A stretch of 64,000 nt of DNA from Halorubrum salinarum (GCF_013267195.1 NZ_CP053941.1:1922001-1986000), one strand, 5' to 3'. Shown: positions 34,008 to 42,989, counted from the first letter of the stretch. Made by a program: numbers and translations. Notes: a model not told the origin generated them from the letters alone.

Positions 34008-34718
34008 GTGTACCTCGGCGTCGACGAGGCCGGCAAGGGGCCCGCCCTGGGACCGATGGTGGCGGCGGCGGTGCTCGCCGACCCCGCGAGCCTGCCGGCC
34101 GACGTGGACGACTCGAAGCGCGTCGCGCCGGCTCGCCGGGAGGCGCTGGCCGCGGCCCTCCGAGACGACCCGGCCGTCGCCGTCGGCGTCGCCCGCGTCG
34201 AGTCCGCCGAGATCGACCGGCCGGACACCGACATGAACACGCTCACCGTCCGCGGACAGGCGCGGGCGGTCCGGGCCGCGCTCGCCGACCGTCCCCCGGA
34301 AGTCGCCGAACCGGTCCGCGTCGTCGCCGACGCGGGCGACACCAGCGAGGAGCGGTTCGCGGAGCGGCTCGCGCGCTTCGTCGCCGAGGGCGGCGAGGCG
34401 GACTCCGCCGCGGGGGCCGACCGCGTCCCGTCGGTCGACGTGACCGCCGCCCACGGCGCCGACGAGGACGACCCCGTCGTCGGCGCGGCGAGCGTCGTCG
34501 CGAAGGTGGAGCGGGACGCCGCGATGGCCGCGATCGACGCCGCGTATCCAGCGTACGACGACCTCGGCAGCGGCTACCCGAGCGACCCGGCCACCAGGGC
34601 GTTCCTCGCGGCGTACGTCGGCGACAACGGGGCGCTGCCGGGCTGTGCGCGAGCGTCGTGGGCGACCTGCGAGGACGCGCTCGCCGCCGCCGAGCAGTCG
34701 GCGCTCGACGAGTTCTGA
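34008..34718 (+). CDS. rnhB: Ribonuclease HII
   Basis: A 236-aa protein starting with GTG and MYLGVDEAGKGPALGPMV, the RNase HII active-site strand (Asp6, Glu7); the usual GRG is GKG. Further acidic residues lie in VVADAGDTSEERF and the family block VVGAASVVAKVERDAAM; GSGYPSDPATRAFL follows. It removes RNA from RNA-DNA hybrids and single ribonucleotides from DNA. It starts 50 bp after rps8e. Confidence 0.93.
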   Translation: MYLGVDEAGKGPALGPMVAAAVLADPASLPADVDDSKRVAPARREALAAALRDDPAVAVGVARVESAEIDRPDTDMNTLTVRGQARAVRAALADRPPEVAEPVRVVADAGDTSEERFAERLARFVAEGGEADSAAGADRVPSVDVTAAHGADEDDPVVGAASVVAKVERDAAMAAIDAAYPAYDDLGSGYPSDPATRAFLAAYVGDNGALPGCARASWATCEDALAAAEQSALDEF

Positions 34719-34800
34719 CCGCCGCGCCGAGGAAAATCAGGTCCGACCGCCGCGCCGAAGAAAAATCGGATTTCGCCCGCCGCGCGGGCGCCGCGGGATT
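34717..34800. terminator. Convergent-gene spacer with 28-bp direct repeat and hairpin
   Basis: gaccgccgcgccga occurs at 34717-34730 and again at 34745-34758, each followed by a short A-run and atc; the pair is spaced 28 bp. A gcccgc-cgc-gcgggc hairpin follows near 34770. The A/T-rich runs could end transcription of rnhB and, read on the other strand, of the secreted-protein gene. Confidence 0.4.
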
Positions 34801-34810
34801 CACCGCCGCG

Positions 34811-35278
34811 TCAGAGGAAGAATCCCTTGAACGCGTTGATGACCGCCCACTTGAGCTGTTCGATAGGCTGGCCGCTCTCGCCGCTGATGGCGATGTCGTC
34901 GTTCGCCACCGCGTCCCGGAACGCCGTCGCCGGGTCGTCGGCGTCGACGATCCCCCGGATCGTCTCACGGTCGGTCGTTATCTTCCTGACGGCGTCGTCG
35001 CTCGGGCTCTCCGACAGTCCGGTGATGCGGTTCCGGTCGTCCATCGTCACCGCGTAGGTGACCGTCGAGTCGCCGTCCTCGACGTAGATGTTGCTGGTCC
35101 CCGCGAGGTTGATCGGCCCGAGGTTGATGCCGTCGACGTTGTCGTTGTACGTCGGCACCATCTCCTCCAGCGACTCGTACAGGTCGTCGCCCGACGACTG
35201 CGCGACCGCGCCGCCGGTGGCGGCGACGAGGGGCAGCAGCGCCACGGCGAGCACGAACGGACCGCGTGTGAGCTTCAT
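34811..35278 (-). CDS. Secreted protein of unknown function, 155 aa
   Basis: Starts MKLTRGPFVLAVALLPLVAA, a Sec signal peptide with likely cleavage after VAQ (near residue 27). The mature protein is acidic and has INLAGTSNIYVEDGDSTVTY near residues 56-75 and EQLKWAVINAFKGFFL at the end. A tttatata element lies about 27 bp upstream of the ATG, so a leaderless start at 35278 is well supported. No family recognised. Confidence 0.75.
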   Translation of the reverse strand: MKLTRGPFVLAVALLPLVAATGGAVAQSSGDDLYESLEEMVPTYNDNVDGINLGPINLAGTSNIYVEDGDSTVTYAVTMDDRNRITGLSESPSDDAVRKITTDRETIRGIVDADDPATAFRDAVANDDIAISGESGQPIEQLKWAVINAFKGFFL

Positions 35279-35376
35279 TGCTACCGTGAGGCGCCGTGAG
35301 TATATAAACGGTTCAGGAGACCGCGTCTCCCGCCCGACGGGCGCGATTCCGCCTCGCGCACGCGGCAGCGCCGGCT

Positions 35377-36078
35377 TCAGAACAGTCCGGCCGCGAATCC
35401 GCCGACCGCCCCCACGAACGTCTCCCACACCGAGAAGCCGGTCGCGATCGCCAACACGGTGTCCGCGCCGAAGAAGGCGAACAACAGCGCGGATCCCAGG
35501 TGCGCGAGCCGCATGTCGATCCGGCCCGCGAACGTGTGGAAGAAGTACGCGTTCGCGAGGCTCACCGGGACGATCGCGAGCATCTCGCCGACCCAGATGG
35601 CGGAGGTCGCGCCGTACTGGACGCTCAGCCCGATGGTCACCAGCTGGGTCTTGTCGCCGAACTCGCCCGTCGCGGTGAGCGCGAAGATGGGCAGGAAGCC
35701 GCCGAGGGACCCGGAGTACCTGTCGAGCGGTCCGGGGAGCGAGAGCTCCTCGAACGGGTCGCCCCCGTCATCGTCGCGCTCGGCCGCGGGGGACGCGCCG
35801 CGCGGCGGCGCGGAGCGGTACAGGGCCGCCGCGAAGGCGAAGAACAGCGTCGCGGTCACGGCGTCGAGCGCGACCGGCGGGAGCGCCGACTGGAGCGCCC
35901 GGCCGAACGCGATCTCGACCGCGGTCCAGCCGGCGAACGCCGAGCTCGCGGCGGCGACGACGACCTTCGGGTCGTACTTCGTCGCGAGCCCGGCGATCAT
36001 CAGTTGGACCTTCTCGCCGGGCAGCACCGCGAGCTGGGCCACGAGGGCGACGACGACGATCTCGGCGTAGCCGGGCAT
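35377..36078 (-). CDS. TMEM165/GDT1 (UPF0016) family cation exchanger
   Basis: A 233-aa protein with six hydrophobic segments in two halves. The second half has the family motif ExGDKTQ in TGEFGDKTQLVTIGLS. The first half has the degenerate PGEKVQLMIAGLA, where the GD is replaced by K. An acidic loop (near 95-120) links the halves. Family members exchange Ca2+ or Mn2+ for protons. It lies downstream of secD on the same strand with about 60 bp between. Confidence 0.85.
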   Translation of the reverse strand: MPGYAEIVVVALVAQLAVLPGEKVQLMIAGLATKYDPKVVVAAASSAFAGWTAVEIAFGRALQSALPPVALDAVTATLFFAFAAALYRSAPPRGASPAAERDDDGGDPFEELSLPGPLDRYSGSLGGFLPIFALTATGEFGDKTQLVTIGLSVQYGATSAIWVGEMLAIVPVSLANAYFFHTFAGRIDMRLAHLGSALLFAFFGADTVLAIATGFSVWETFVGAVGGFAAGLF

Positions 36079-36140
36079 GCGTCACTCGCCTCCTCTCTGT
36101 CGGCGGGCCGGCGTGGGACCCCGGCCGACGCCGGCTCGGC

Positions 36141-37745
36141 TCACCTGACCGTCAGCAGGCGACGCAGGATGTCGCCGTACGCCGGGCGGGTGATCAGCAC
36201 GCCGACCAGCACGCCGAGGACGGTGAAGATGGCGAACCCGGAGAGGTCGCCGAGCGACAGCACCATCAGCGGCGACATCGCGATGATGGTCGTCGCCGCC
36301 GCGGCGCCGATGACCCAGAACGCCCGCCGGAACCGGGAGTCGAACACCTTCCGGGAGTTCACGTCGCCCTCGCTCATCACCTCGTCGGCGATGATGACGA
36401 GGTCGTCGACCCCGGTCCCGACCACCGCGATGAAGCCGGCGATCACCGCGAGTTCGAGCGGGTAGCCGAGCAGCGCCGCGAAGCCGAGGAGCGCGTACAC
36501 CTCCGTCAGCGCGGTGACGATCATCGGGAGGGCGACGCGGGGCTCGCGGTAGCGGAGGAACACCATTCCGGAGACGGCGAACACGGAGAGGACGCCGATG
36601 ATCAGCGAGTACGTCCGGAAGTTCTCCCCCTGCGAGGCCGAGATAGACGAGGAGGTCCCTTCGCCGCTGATGTCGAGGTCGGCCGGGAGCGCGCCGGCGC
36701 GGAGGTTCAGCGAGATGGTCTGCGCCTCCGCGAACTCGCCGGTCGTGAGGCGGAAGTTCCCGGTGTCGGCCCACGAGCCAGCCGCCATGCTGTCGGCGAG
36801 GCCGGGGTCCATCCCGAAGGAGTTGACGACCTCTCCGTCGACGACGAGCAGGAGACACGGGTTCCGGTCGCCGTTCACCACTTCGATGTCACCGGTCTCG
36901 GGGTTGTACCCGCACCGGTCCGCCTGGGTCTGGTACGCGTCCTGGAACCCGCGCTGGGCGACGGCGTCTTGGAAGCTGTGCGCCGGCGACTGGCCGTTCT
37001 CGGCGGTGTTCCGGACGGTGACCGGCACGTACGCACCCGTGCCGCGGTCGCTCTGTGCCGCGGTCCCGATCTCCTCGAAGTCGTCCTGGATCAGCGCGCC
37101 CTCCTGAACGGCGGTCCCGTTGCCGTCGGGGTACGCGATGTCGATCCGGACGGTCCCGCGCTCTTCGAGGAGGTCGATAACCTCCTGGCGCCCCTGTCCG
37201 GGCACCTCGACGAGGATGAAGTACTCGCCGGTGATCGACTGGACCTGCTGGACGCTCCCGCCCGAGAGGCCCGCCTCGTTGATCTTCCCTTGGATGACCT
37301 CCATCGTCTCGTCGCGGGTCTCTTGGGTGACGCCCTCGCGGATGTCGCCGTACTCGTACCCGCTCGCGTCCATCGCCGCGCGGAACTGGGACTCGGTCAC
37401 GGACGGCTCCGTGACCTCCACCGCGCCCTCCTCGGGGACGACGCCGACGTTCCGGACCGACGCGTTGTCGAGCTCGGCCGCGACCGCCTCGGCGACCGTT
37501 CCCGGGGTGTCACCCCCGAACGCCACGTCCGTCGCGGTGTATCCCGACAGCGGCGCGCGGACACGCGTCCCGCCGGCCAGGTCGAGCCCGTACTGGAGGT
37601 TCGTGATCCCCTGGCGGGCCTCGCTCGCGTTCTCGCCGGGCGCCGGCTCCGGCCCGAACCCGGGGCCGAACAGCGTCACCGTCGACCCGACCACGACGAG
37701 GACGAGCAGCAGGATCCGCCAGTTCTCCTTGATCGGTTCGAGCAT
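36141..37745 (-). CDS. secD: Protein-export membrane protein SecD
   Basis: A 534-aa protein: one N-terminal transmembrane helix, a large extracytoplasmic P1 region (about 40-350, with YGLDLAGGTRVR near residue 53, the standard D1 motif) and five C-terminal helices carrying FIAVVGTGVDDLVIIADEV and ILGVLVGVLITRPAYGDIL-like RND motifs. With SecF it uses the ion gradient to aid translocation; archaea have no SecA. Its ATG shares a base with the secF stop codon, so the two are coupled. Confidence 0.95.
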   Translation of the reverse strand: MLEPIKENWRILLLVLVVVGSTVTLFGPGFGPEPAPGENASEARQGITNLQYGLDLAGGTRVRAPLSGYTATDVAFGGDTPGTVAEAVAAELDNASVRNVGVVPEEGAVEVTEPSVTESQFRAAMDASGYEYGDIREGVTQETRDETMEVIQGKINEAGLSGGSVQQVQSITGEYFILVEVPGQGRQEVIDLLEERGTVRIDIAYPDGNGTAVQEGALIQDDFEEIGTAAQSDRGTGAYVPVTVRNTAENGQSPAHSFQDAVAQRGFQDAYQTQADRCGYNPETGDIEVVNGDRNPCLLLVVDGEVVNSFGMDPGLADSMAAGSWADTGNFRLTTGEFAEAQTISLNLRAGALPADLDISGEGTSSSISASQGENFRTYSLIIGVLSVFAVSGMVFLRYREPRVALPMIVTALTEVYALLGFAALLGYPLELAVIAGFIAVVGTGVDDLVIIADEVMSEGDVNSRKVFDSRFRRAFWVIGAAAATTIIAMSPLMVLSLGDLSGFAIFTVLGVLVGVLITRPAYGDILRRLLTVR

Positions 37746-38629
37746 TACCGGGCCACCCCCTCGAACTTGTACCAGCGAAGCAGCGAGACGTTCAGCAGGT
37801 ACGTGTTCATCAGGTCGGCACAGAGGCCCACCGAGAGGATGATCCCGATGTCACGGAGGAGCCCGACCCCGAACACCGAGGCGACGACGGCCATCACGAC
37901 CATCGCGGCGATGGAGGTGAGCGTCATCGTCACCCCGGTCCGCATCGCGCGGCTGACCGACTCGTAGAACTCGCCGGTCCGGCGCAGCACGGAGTCGTTC
38001 AAGAGGATGTCCGAGTCGACGCTGTACCCGATGATCATCAAAAGCGCCGCGATCGTTCCGAGCGTCATCTGGATGCCGAGGAGGTTCATCGTCGCGATCG
38101 GTATCACGAGGTCGGAAAACGCGGACGCGACGACCGCGATGGAGGGAACGAACGTCCGGAACAGCGCGAACACCAGCACGCTCATCCCGAGGAACGCGAG
38201 CGCCACGCCGAACAGCGCGGTCCGCGCGGTGTCGCTCGCGAAGCTCGGCGACACCTGGTCGACCGCGGTCGTCGTCAGGCCGGCCGCCTCCGCCTGGTCC
38301 TGGAGGTCGTTCGCGAGCCCCTCCGGGTCGTCCTCGGCCGCCTGGAACGTCACGACGACCACGTCGTCGCCGGGGATCGTCCGGACCGAGTCGGGCTCGC
38401 GGTCGAAGGCCGTCCGGATCTGCTGTTCGACGTCCCCGTTCGCCTCGTCCGCGACTCGCAGCTCGACGCCGCCGGTGAACTCCAGTCCGAGGTTCGCCGG
38501 CGCACCGGTGGCCACGACCCAGCCGCCGATGATCGCCAGCGCGAGGACCAGAAAGGCGAGCGGCACCGCCGCGAGCTGCCGGTTCGAGTAGTCGGTGTAG
38601 TTGACCTCCGGCACCTCGATCGCTACCAT
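37745..38629 (-). CDS. secF: Protein-export membrane protein SecF
   Basis: A 294-aa six-helix RND-type protein. Motifs seen: NLGLEFTGGVELRV (near 48), VVASAFSDLVIPIATMNLLG and IIGYSVDSDILLNDSVLRRT, the signature with the conserved D-x-D, then TLTSIAAMVVMAVVASVFG. The order secF then secD on one transcript is the usual haloarchaeal arrangement, reversed relative to bacteria. Confidence 0.95.
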   Translation of the reverse strand: MVAIEVPEVNYTDYSNRQLAAVPLAFLVLALAIIGGWVVATGAPANLGLEFTGGVELRVADEANGDVEQQIRTAFDREPDSVRTIPGDDVVVVTFQAAEDDPEGLANDLQDQAEAAGLTTTAVDQVSPSFASDTARTALFGVALAFLGMSVLVFALFRTFVPSIAVVASAFSDLVIPIATMNLLGIQMTLGTIAALLMIIGYSVDSDILLNDSVLRRTGEFYESVSRAMRTGVTMTLTSIAAMVVMAVVASVFGVGLLRDIGIILSVGLCADLMNTYLLNVSLLRWYKFEGVAR

Positions 38630-38809
38630 AAATACCGCTTCCTCCGCGGGCGCGAATAAGCCTTCTTATCTGGGTGGCTGCGGCCTCTCGTCCGACGGTC
38701 CACGGGCTCGATACCGCGGCCGCTCGGCCCATTCAGAACGGCACTCCCGCTCGGCGGAAACGGTCCGCCGAGTCCGGCGGCGACTGAGCGACCGGGGCGC
38801 TCGCCGGGC

Positions 38810-39280
38810 CTACGGGAGGTACCGCACGGCGACGACGCCGGGCTCCGACCGGATTTCGACGCGGTTCACGCCGAGCCGGGCCGCGCGCGAGAGCGTCCCC
38901 TCGCGGTCGTCGATCACGTCCGCGACCGCCGCCTCCGTCTCCGACTCCGGCGGCGTCAACACGTGGACCTCGCCGACGCCCGCGCGCTCCTCGCGGGAGA
39001 GCTCTCCCGTCGCGGTCTCCGCGGCGAGCTCCCGCTCGTGGACGGTCGGCGGCTCCGGGCTCTCCTCTATCGACAGCGACCGGCGCTCCGCGACCTCGAT
39101 CACCTGATAGGTCACCTCCATCGGCGGGTCCGGGGCGACGGTCGCCTCGACGGCGTCGTCGACGTCGAGGCCGGGGTTCGAACTCAGCGTGTGGACCTGT
39201 CCGTCGTGGACGTCCTTCAGCACGGCCGAGTCGCTCTCGACGTGCGTGACGAGGAACGTGCTCTCCTTCTCGTCGGTCAT
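38810..39280 (-). CDS. DUF5812 family protein
   Basis: A 156-aa acidic protein starting MTDEKESTFLVTHVESDSAVL. The first 75 residues read as a small beta-barrel (DVHDGQVHTLSSNPGLDVDD, with ATVAPDPPMEVTYQVIEV following), while the last 60 contain DREGTLSRAARLGVNRVEIR. I recall the family as haloarchaeal and uncharacterised. The gene stands alone upstream of secF. Confidence 0.8.
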   Translation of the reverse strand: MTDEKESTFLVTHVESDSAVLKDVHDGQVHTLSSNPGLDVDDAVEATVAPDPPMEVTYQVIEVAERRSLSIEESPEPPTVHERELAAETATGELSREERAGVGEVHVLTPPESETEAAVADVIDDREGTLSRAARLGVNRVEIRSEPGVVAVRYLP

Positions 39281-39341
39281 TGCGTCCGGGTAGTCGCTCC
39301 GGCGCCTTGCGGCTTTCGAGCCGCGACCGGCGGGGCGCCGC

Positions 39342-39902
39342 TCACGCAGAGCCGCCGCCCTCGGTCGACTCGGCGGGGTCGGGGGAGCCGTCGGCGGCGC
39401 CGCCGCGGAGCCGGAAGTGCGTCGCGAAGACGGCGAGCCCGGCCGCGACCGGCGGGCCGAACCCGGCGAGCTGCGGGAGGTCGTACAGCGCGTTGACGAT
39501 CAGGGAGTCGCTCGGGTCCCGGAGCCCCTCGGGCGCCGAGATGATCATCCCGAGGTACAGCGAGAGCAGGAAGAGGAAGCCGGCGACGCCCATCCATCGG
39601 TCGTACGTCGCCGCGACGCGGTCGCCGCGGCGGTGGCGGCGGGCGACGAACAGGATCGGCGCGAGCAGCGGTCCGACGGCCGCGAGGCCGGCGACCACGT
39701 ACAGCGACCGCGAGAAGAGGAACGTCCCTCCCTGCGCCGAGGCGGTCTCGCCCATCCAGACGACCAAGGCGAGGGTGACGACGAGCGCGACGAACCCGGC
39801 GGCCAGCGCGCCGAGCGCGGCGTACGCGCGCATGGTCCACGACTCGGTCGCGCGGAACGCGTAGGGGATCGCGCCGAACACCCCGCGGTAGCTGTCTGCC
39901 AT
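39342..39902 (-). CDS. Haloarchaeal four-helix membrane protein of unknown function
   Basis: A 186-aa protein starting MADSYRGVFGAIPYAFRATE; the GTG one codon earlier is less likely. Hydrophobic segments lie at about 26-48, 64-84, 103-122 and 140-160. The C-terminal tail is Gly, Ser and acidic. No family motif recognised beyond general resemblance to haloarchaeal membrane DUFs. It is divergent from the cis-prenyltransferase-like gene, with about 80 bp between. Confidence 0.7.
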   Translation of the reverse strand: MADSYRGVFGAIPYAFRATESWTMRAYAALGALAAGFVALVVTLALVVWMGETASAQGGTFLFSRSLYVVAGLAAVGPLLAPILFVARRHRRGDRVAATYDRWMGVAGFLFLLSLYLGMIISAPEGLRDPSDSLIVNALYDLPQLAGFGPPVAAGLAVFATHFRLRGGAADGSPDPAESTEGGGSA

Positions 39903-39952
39903 CACCCGTGGTAGGCGCGTCGGCGAATTAAACCCCTCGTCGGCGGGAAGCC

Positions 39953-39960
39953 ATTTATAC
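39953..39960 (+). promoter_or_regulatory. TATA box of the cis-prenyltransferase-like gene
   Basis: atttatac lies 26 bp upstream of the GTG at 39982, the spacing expected for a leaderless transcript, and fixes that GTG as the start. Confidence 0.6.
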
Positions 39961-39981
39961 GCGCGGCCGGATCGACTCGAC

Positions 39982-40647
39982 GTGGGTCTCTACGACGCGT
40001 ACCTCGCGACGCGCCACCGCCTCCACGACGCCGAGCCGCCGGCGCACGTCGCCCTCGTGCTCACCGAGCGGGACCTCCTCGCCGACGGCGCCTTCGACAC
40101 GCTGTCGTCGGCGATCGGCTGGGCGTTCGAGTACGGCGCGGAGCGCGTCACCGTCTCGGTCTCCGTCCTCGACCGCGCGGTCGCCCCGACGCTCGTCCGG
40201 GAGCTACGTCGGCTCGACGCGCCGGAGCGGACCGTGGTCCGCGGTCCACAGGCCGACGAGGTGGACGGCGGGAGTTCGGATGCCGCGACGGACCGGGGCG
40301 CGGACGCGGTACCGGAATCCATCGACGCGCCGGTGAGGATCCTGGTCGGGCTCGGGGGCAAGGCGGAGTTCGCCGGCGCGGTCCGCGAACTGGCCGGCGA
40401 CGTCGCCGACGGCGAGGTGAGCCCCGAGGCGATCGACGAGACGGACATCGCCGAGCGGCTGCTGTTCCCCGAGGAGCCGGACCTCGTGATCAAGACCGGC
40501 GCCGAGCGGCTCTCCGACTTCGCCATCTGGCAGTCGGTGTACGCGGAGCTCTACTTCACCGACGTGAACTGGCGCGACTTCCGCCGGCGCGAGTACCTGC
40601 GCGCGGTGCTGGACTTCCAGGACCGCCAGCGCCGCTTCGGCAGGTGA
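39982..40647 (+). CDS. Cis-prenyltransferase (UppS) homologue with altered active site
   Basis: A 221-aa protein. The C-terminal third matches undecaprenyl diphosphate synthase: DLVIKTGAERLSDFAIWQ, then YAELYFTDVNWRDFRRREYL and the final RQRRFG. The N-terminal active-site motif, normally H-x-x-x-I-M-D-G-N-x-R-W, is here HVALVLTERDLLADG, so the metal-binding Asp and GNxRW are absent, and IRTSGE is changed to IKTGAE. It may be a non-catalytic partner of a second prenyltransferase, or have other activity. It would act on dolichol-type lipid carriers for glycosylation. Confidence 0.82.
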   Translation: MGLYDAYLATRHRLHDAEPPAHVALVLTERDLLADGAFDTLSSAIGWAFEYGAERVTVSVSVLDRAVAPTLVRELRRLDAPERTVVRGPQADEVDGGSSDAATDRGADAVPESIDAPVRILVGLGGKAEFAGAVRELAGDVADGEVSPEAIDETDIAERLLFPEEPDLVIKTGAERLSDFAIWQSVYAELYFTDVNWRDFRRREYLRAVLDFQDRQRRFGR

Positions 40648-40677
40648 CCGACCCAGCCCGGCGCCGCCGCCCCCGAC

Positions 40678-41844
40678 CTACCAGACGAACCTGAAGAGCA
40701 CGGCGAACGTCACCAGCGCGCCGACCGTCGAGAGGATCGGCACGACGTTCTGCATCAGCACGACGCGCGCGCTCGTCCCGGGATTGAACAGGTCGGACGC
40801 GGAGGGCACGTCGCTCGCGTCGCCCTCGCCGATCTCCGGCATCTCGTCGGCCGCCAGCGCGCCGACGGAGACGGTCGGCTCCTTCTCGCCGCTTATCCCC
40901 TGTCGCACGGTCACCGTGCGGGTCGCCCGTCCCCAGCCGAGCCCGACGATCGACATCGTCGCGATGATGACGAACGAGGCGGGGATGCCGACCGCCGAGA
41001 GGCTGATCACGATCCCCGAGGAGACGACCGCGACGACGATGGCGGCCGTCAGCGGGAGGTCGGTGATGTCGTTGCCGAGCGTGTCGAGCGTCCGCCGGGC
41101 GATGGTGAACGCGCCGACCGCGACCGCCGCGCTCCCGAGGAGGATCATCGGCGTCATCTCCACGCCGTCGAGCGCGACGAGCGGCGCGATGGCGTTCGCG
41201 ATGTTCGAGGTGCCCGAGGAGAACGCCATCAGACAGCCGATGGAGATGACGACGACTCCGCCCGTCAGCTCGCGCCGCGTCGTGTTCGGGCCGAGGACCG
41301 GCCGCGGGATCAGCCCCGACCGGTCGAGTTCGAACAGCGCGCCCTCGGTGCTCTCGATGGCCACCCAGCGGTCGATCGCCGAGTAGAAGTAGCGGCCGAC
41401 GACGCCCGACACCCAGAACCCGATGATCGGCGCGACGAGCCACCAGATCGCGATCTCGCCCATCACGGCCCAGTCGAGGGTGTTCGTCGCGATCCCGAGC
41501 CCGGCGATGGCGCCGACCGCCGTCATCGACGTCGACGCCGGCACCCCGGCGAAGTTGCCGACGAACAGCGCGCCGCCGATGAAGAAGAGGACGATGATGC
41601 TCGTCTCCAGCGTGAACACGTTCGCGCCGGTGACGAGGTCCTCGCCGAGGGTGGTCACCACGCGCTGCCCCAGCGTCCCCGCGCCGACGAAGAAGAACAC
41701 CGACATCAGCGCCGCCGCGCCCGCCTTCGATATCACGTCCGCGCCGACCGCCGGCCCGAACGCCGGTCCCGTCGTCGCCCCACCGATGTTGTATCCGACG
41801 AACGCCGCGACCGCGACGCCGACGAGAAGAAGCGGCTCAACCAT
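40678..41844 (-). CDS. Inorganic phosphate transporter, PiT family
   Basis: A 388-aa protein starting MVEPLLLVGVAVAAFVGYNI with about ten hydrophobic segments. The two inverted PiT repeats are visible: GYNIGGATTGPAFGPAVG in the first, AFSSGTSNIANAIAPLVAL in the second. The usual GANDVANA signature is altered in both, as I recall for haloarchaeal PiT proteins. It would import phosphate with H+ or Na+. A cytoplasmic loop with the acidic segment EMPEIGEGDASDVPSASDLF precedes the last helix. An upstream in-frame ATG at 41865 adds seven unsupported residues. Confidence 0.87.
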   Translation of the reverse strand: MVEPLLLVGVAVAAFVGYNIGGATTGPAFGPAVGADVISKAGAAALMSVFFFVGAGTLGQRVVTTLGEDLVTGANVFTLETSIIVLFFIGGALFVGNFAGVPASTSMTAVGAIAGLGIATNTLDWAVMGEIAIWWLVAPIIGFWVSGVVGRYFYSAIDRWVAIESTEGALFELDRSGLIPRPVLGPNTTRRELTGGVVVISIGCLMAFSSGTSNIANAIAPLVALDGVEMTPMILLGSAAVAVGAFTIARRTLDTLGNDITDLPLTAAIVVAVVSSGIVISLSAVGIPASFVIIATMSIVGLGWGRATRTVTVRQGISGEKEPTVSVGALAADEMPEIGEGDASDVPSASDLFNPGTSARVVLMQNVVPILSTVGALVTFAVLFRFVW

Positions 41845-41998
41845 ATACCCGAACAGAACACACACGCGCTGTTAAACGGACGGGGTCTGCCGCTGACGGG
41901 CCCGCCCATCGGCGATGACATCTGCGCGGTTCGATCGGGGGACGCGCTGTCCGCACACAGATGTCTCTCGGTGATTTTGCTCACATCGTTCGCAAAAA

Positions 41999-42045
41999 GC
42001 ACCGGCCGAGACTCTCGCGAGCGCAGCGAGCGAGAGTCAGGTCGG
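41999..42045. repeat. Partial duplication of the tRNA-Gly 3' end with adjoining hairpin
   Basis: gcaccggccgaga at 41999-42011 repeats 42064-42076, the 3' end (acceptor and T stem) of the minus-strand tRNA-Gly, 65 bp downstream of the tRNA. It is followed by a 9-bp hairpin, gactctcgc with gcgagagtc, around an 11-14 nt loop. Confidence 0.6.
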
Positions 42046-42062
42046 GGGACGACTGAAAGGAG

Positions 42063-42133
42063 TGCACCGGCCGAGATTTGAACTCGGGTTGCAACCATGG
42101 CAAGGTTGCGTGATACCACTACACTACCGGTGC
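42063..42133 (-). tRNA. tRNA-Gly (GCC)
   Basis: On the minus strand GCACCGG pairs with CCGGTGC and the discriminator is A. The D arm is GTGTAGTGGTATCAC, the anticodon arm CAACC-TTGCCAT-GGTTG with anticodon GCC, and the T arm GAG-TTCAAAT-CTC with closing pairs. It is 71 nt with no intron and no encoded CCA. A cttaagtga box-A-like element is about 35 bp upstream. Confidence 0.95.
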
Positions 42134-42222
42134 GTGCTTCGCATCCCGCAATTGAACGGAGACTCACTTAAGTCTGTCACATCGGGACGGCGGGCGGACG
42201 CGGTCGGCGCTCGCCGCGCCGG

Positions 42223-42930
42223 TCACCGGTCGCGCAGTCGGGCGATGTCCCCCGCGTGCGTGTCGTGAAGCTCGGCGAACGCCGCGGCCTCCGCCCGTTC
42301 CTGCGCCTCGCCCTCGCGGCGGTCGCGGATCCGGCGTTTGATCGCCGCGAGCGCGTCGGCCTCGCCCGCCGCGATATCGTCGGCCACCGAGCGCGGGTCG
42401 TCGACGACGCGCGAGACGAGCCCGGTCCGCAGCGCCGCCTCGGCGTCGAGGACCTGCCCCGAGAGCGCGAAGTCGAGCGCCTCGCCCTCGCCCATGACGC
42501 GCGGGAGCCTGACCGTGCCGCCCCACGCGCCGAACAGCCCGAGCGAGACGCCCGGCTCGCCGAGCGTCGCCCGCGGGGTGGCGACCCGGACGTCCGCCGC
42601 CAGCGCCAACTCGACGCCGCCGCCGCGGGCCGGGCCGTCGATCCCGCAGACGACGACTGACGGCGACTCCTCGACGGCGGCGACCGCGCGCTGCCCCCGC
42701 CGCGCGAACGCCTCCGGGTCGTCGAGCGCGGCGACCGCGTCGAGGTCGGCGCCCGCGCAGAAGGCGTCGCCGGCGCCGCGGAGGTACGTCACCGGCGGGG
42801 CGTCTCCGTCCGCGGGCGCTTCGAACGCCTCGCGCAGGGCGGTCAGGTCCGCCGGCCGGAGCGCGTTGCGCGCCTCGGGGCGGTCGAGCGTGACGACGCG
42901 CACGTCGCCGTCGGTTCGGGTTCGGATCAC
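42223..42930 (-). CDS. Enoyl-CoA hydratase/isomerase family protein
   Basis: A 235-aa crotonase. Motifs: VRVVTLDRPEARNALRPADL, the oxyanion-hole block GAGDAFCAGADLDAVAAL and GIDGPARGGGVELALAADV, with Glu in GEPGVSLGLFGAWGG. The GTG start at 42930 gives the usual length; an upstream ATG at 42990 would overlap the divergent gene's start. It could hydrate enoyl-CoA or act on other acyl-CoA thioesters. Confidence 0.87.
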   Translation of the reverse strand: MIRTRTDGDVRVVTLDRPEARNALRPADLTALREAFEAPADGDAPPVTYLRGAGDAFCAGADLDAVAALDDPEAFARRGQRAVAAVEESPSVVVCGIDGPARGGGVELALAADVRVATPRATLGEPGVSLGLFGAWGGTVRLPRVMGEGEALDFALSGQVLDAEAALRTGLVSRVVDDPRSVADDIAAGEADALAAIKRRIRDRREGEAQERAEAAAFAELHDTHAGDIARLRDR

Positions 42931-42989
42931 GAGACGGAATCCCGTTCGTTTCCAAAGGTCTTTGCCCTTCGCTCGTCTACGAAACGACA

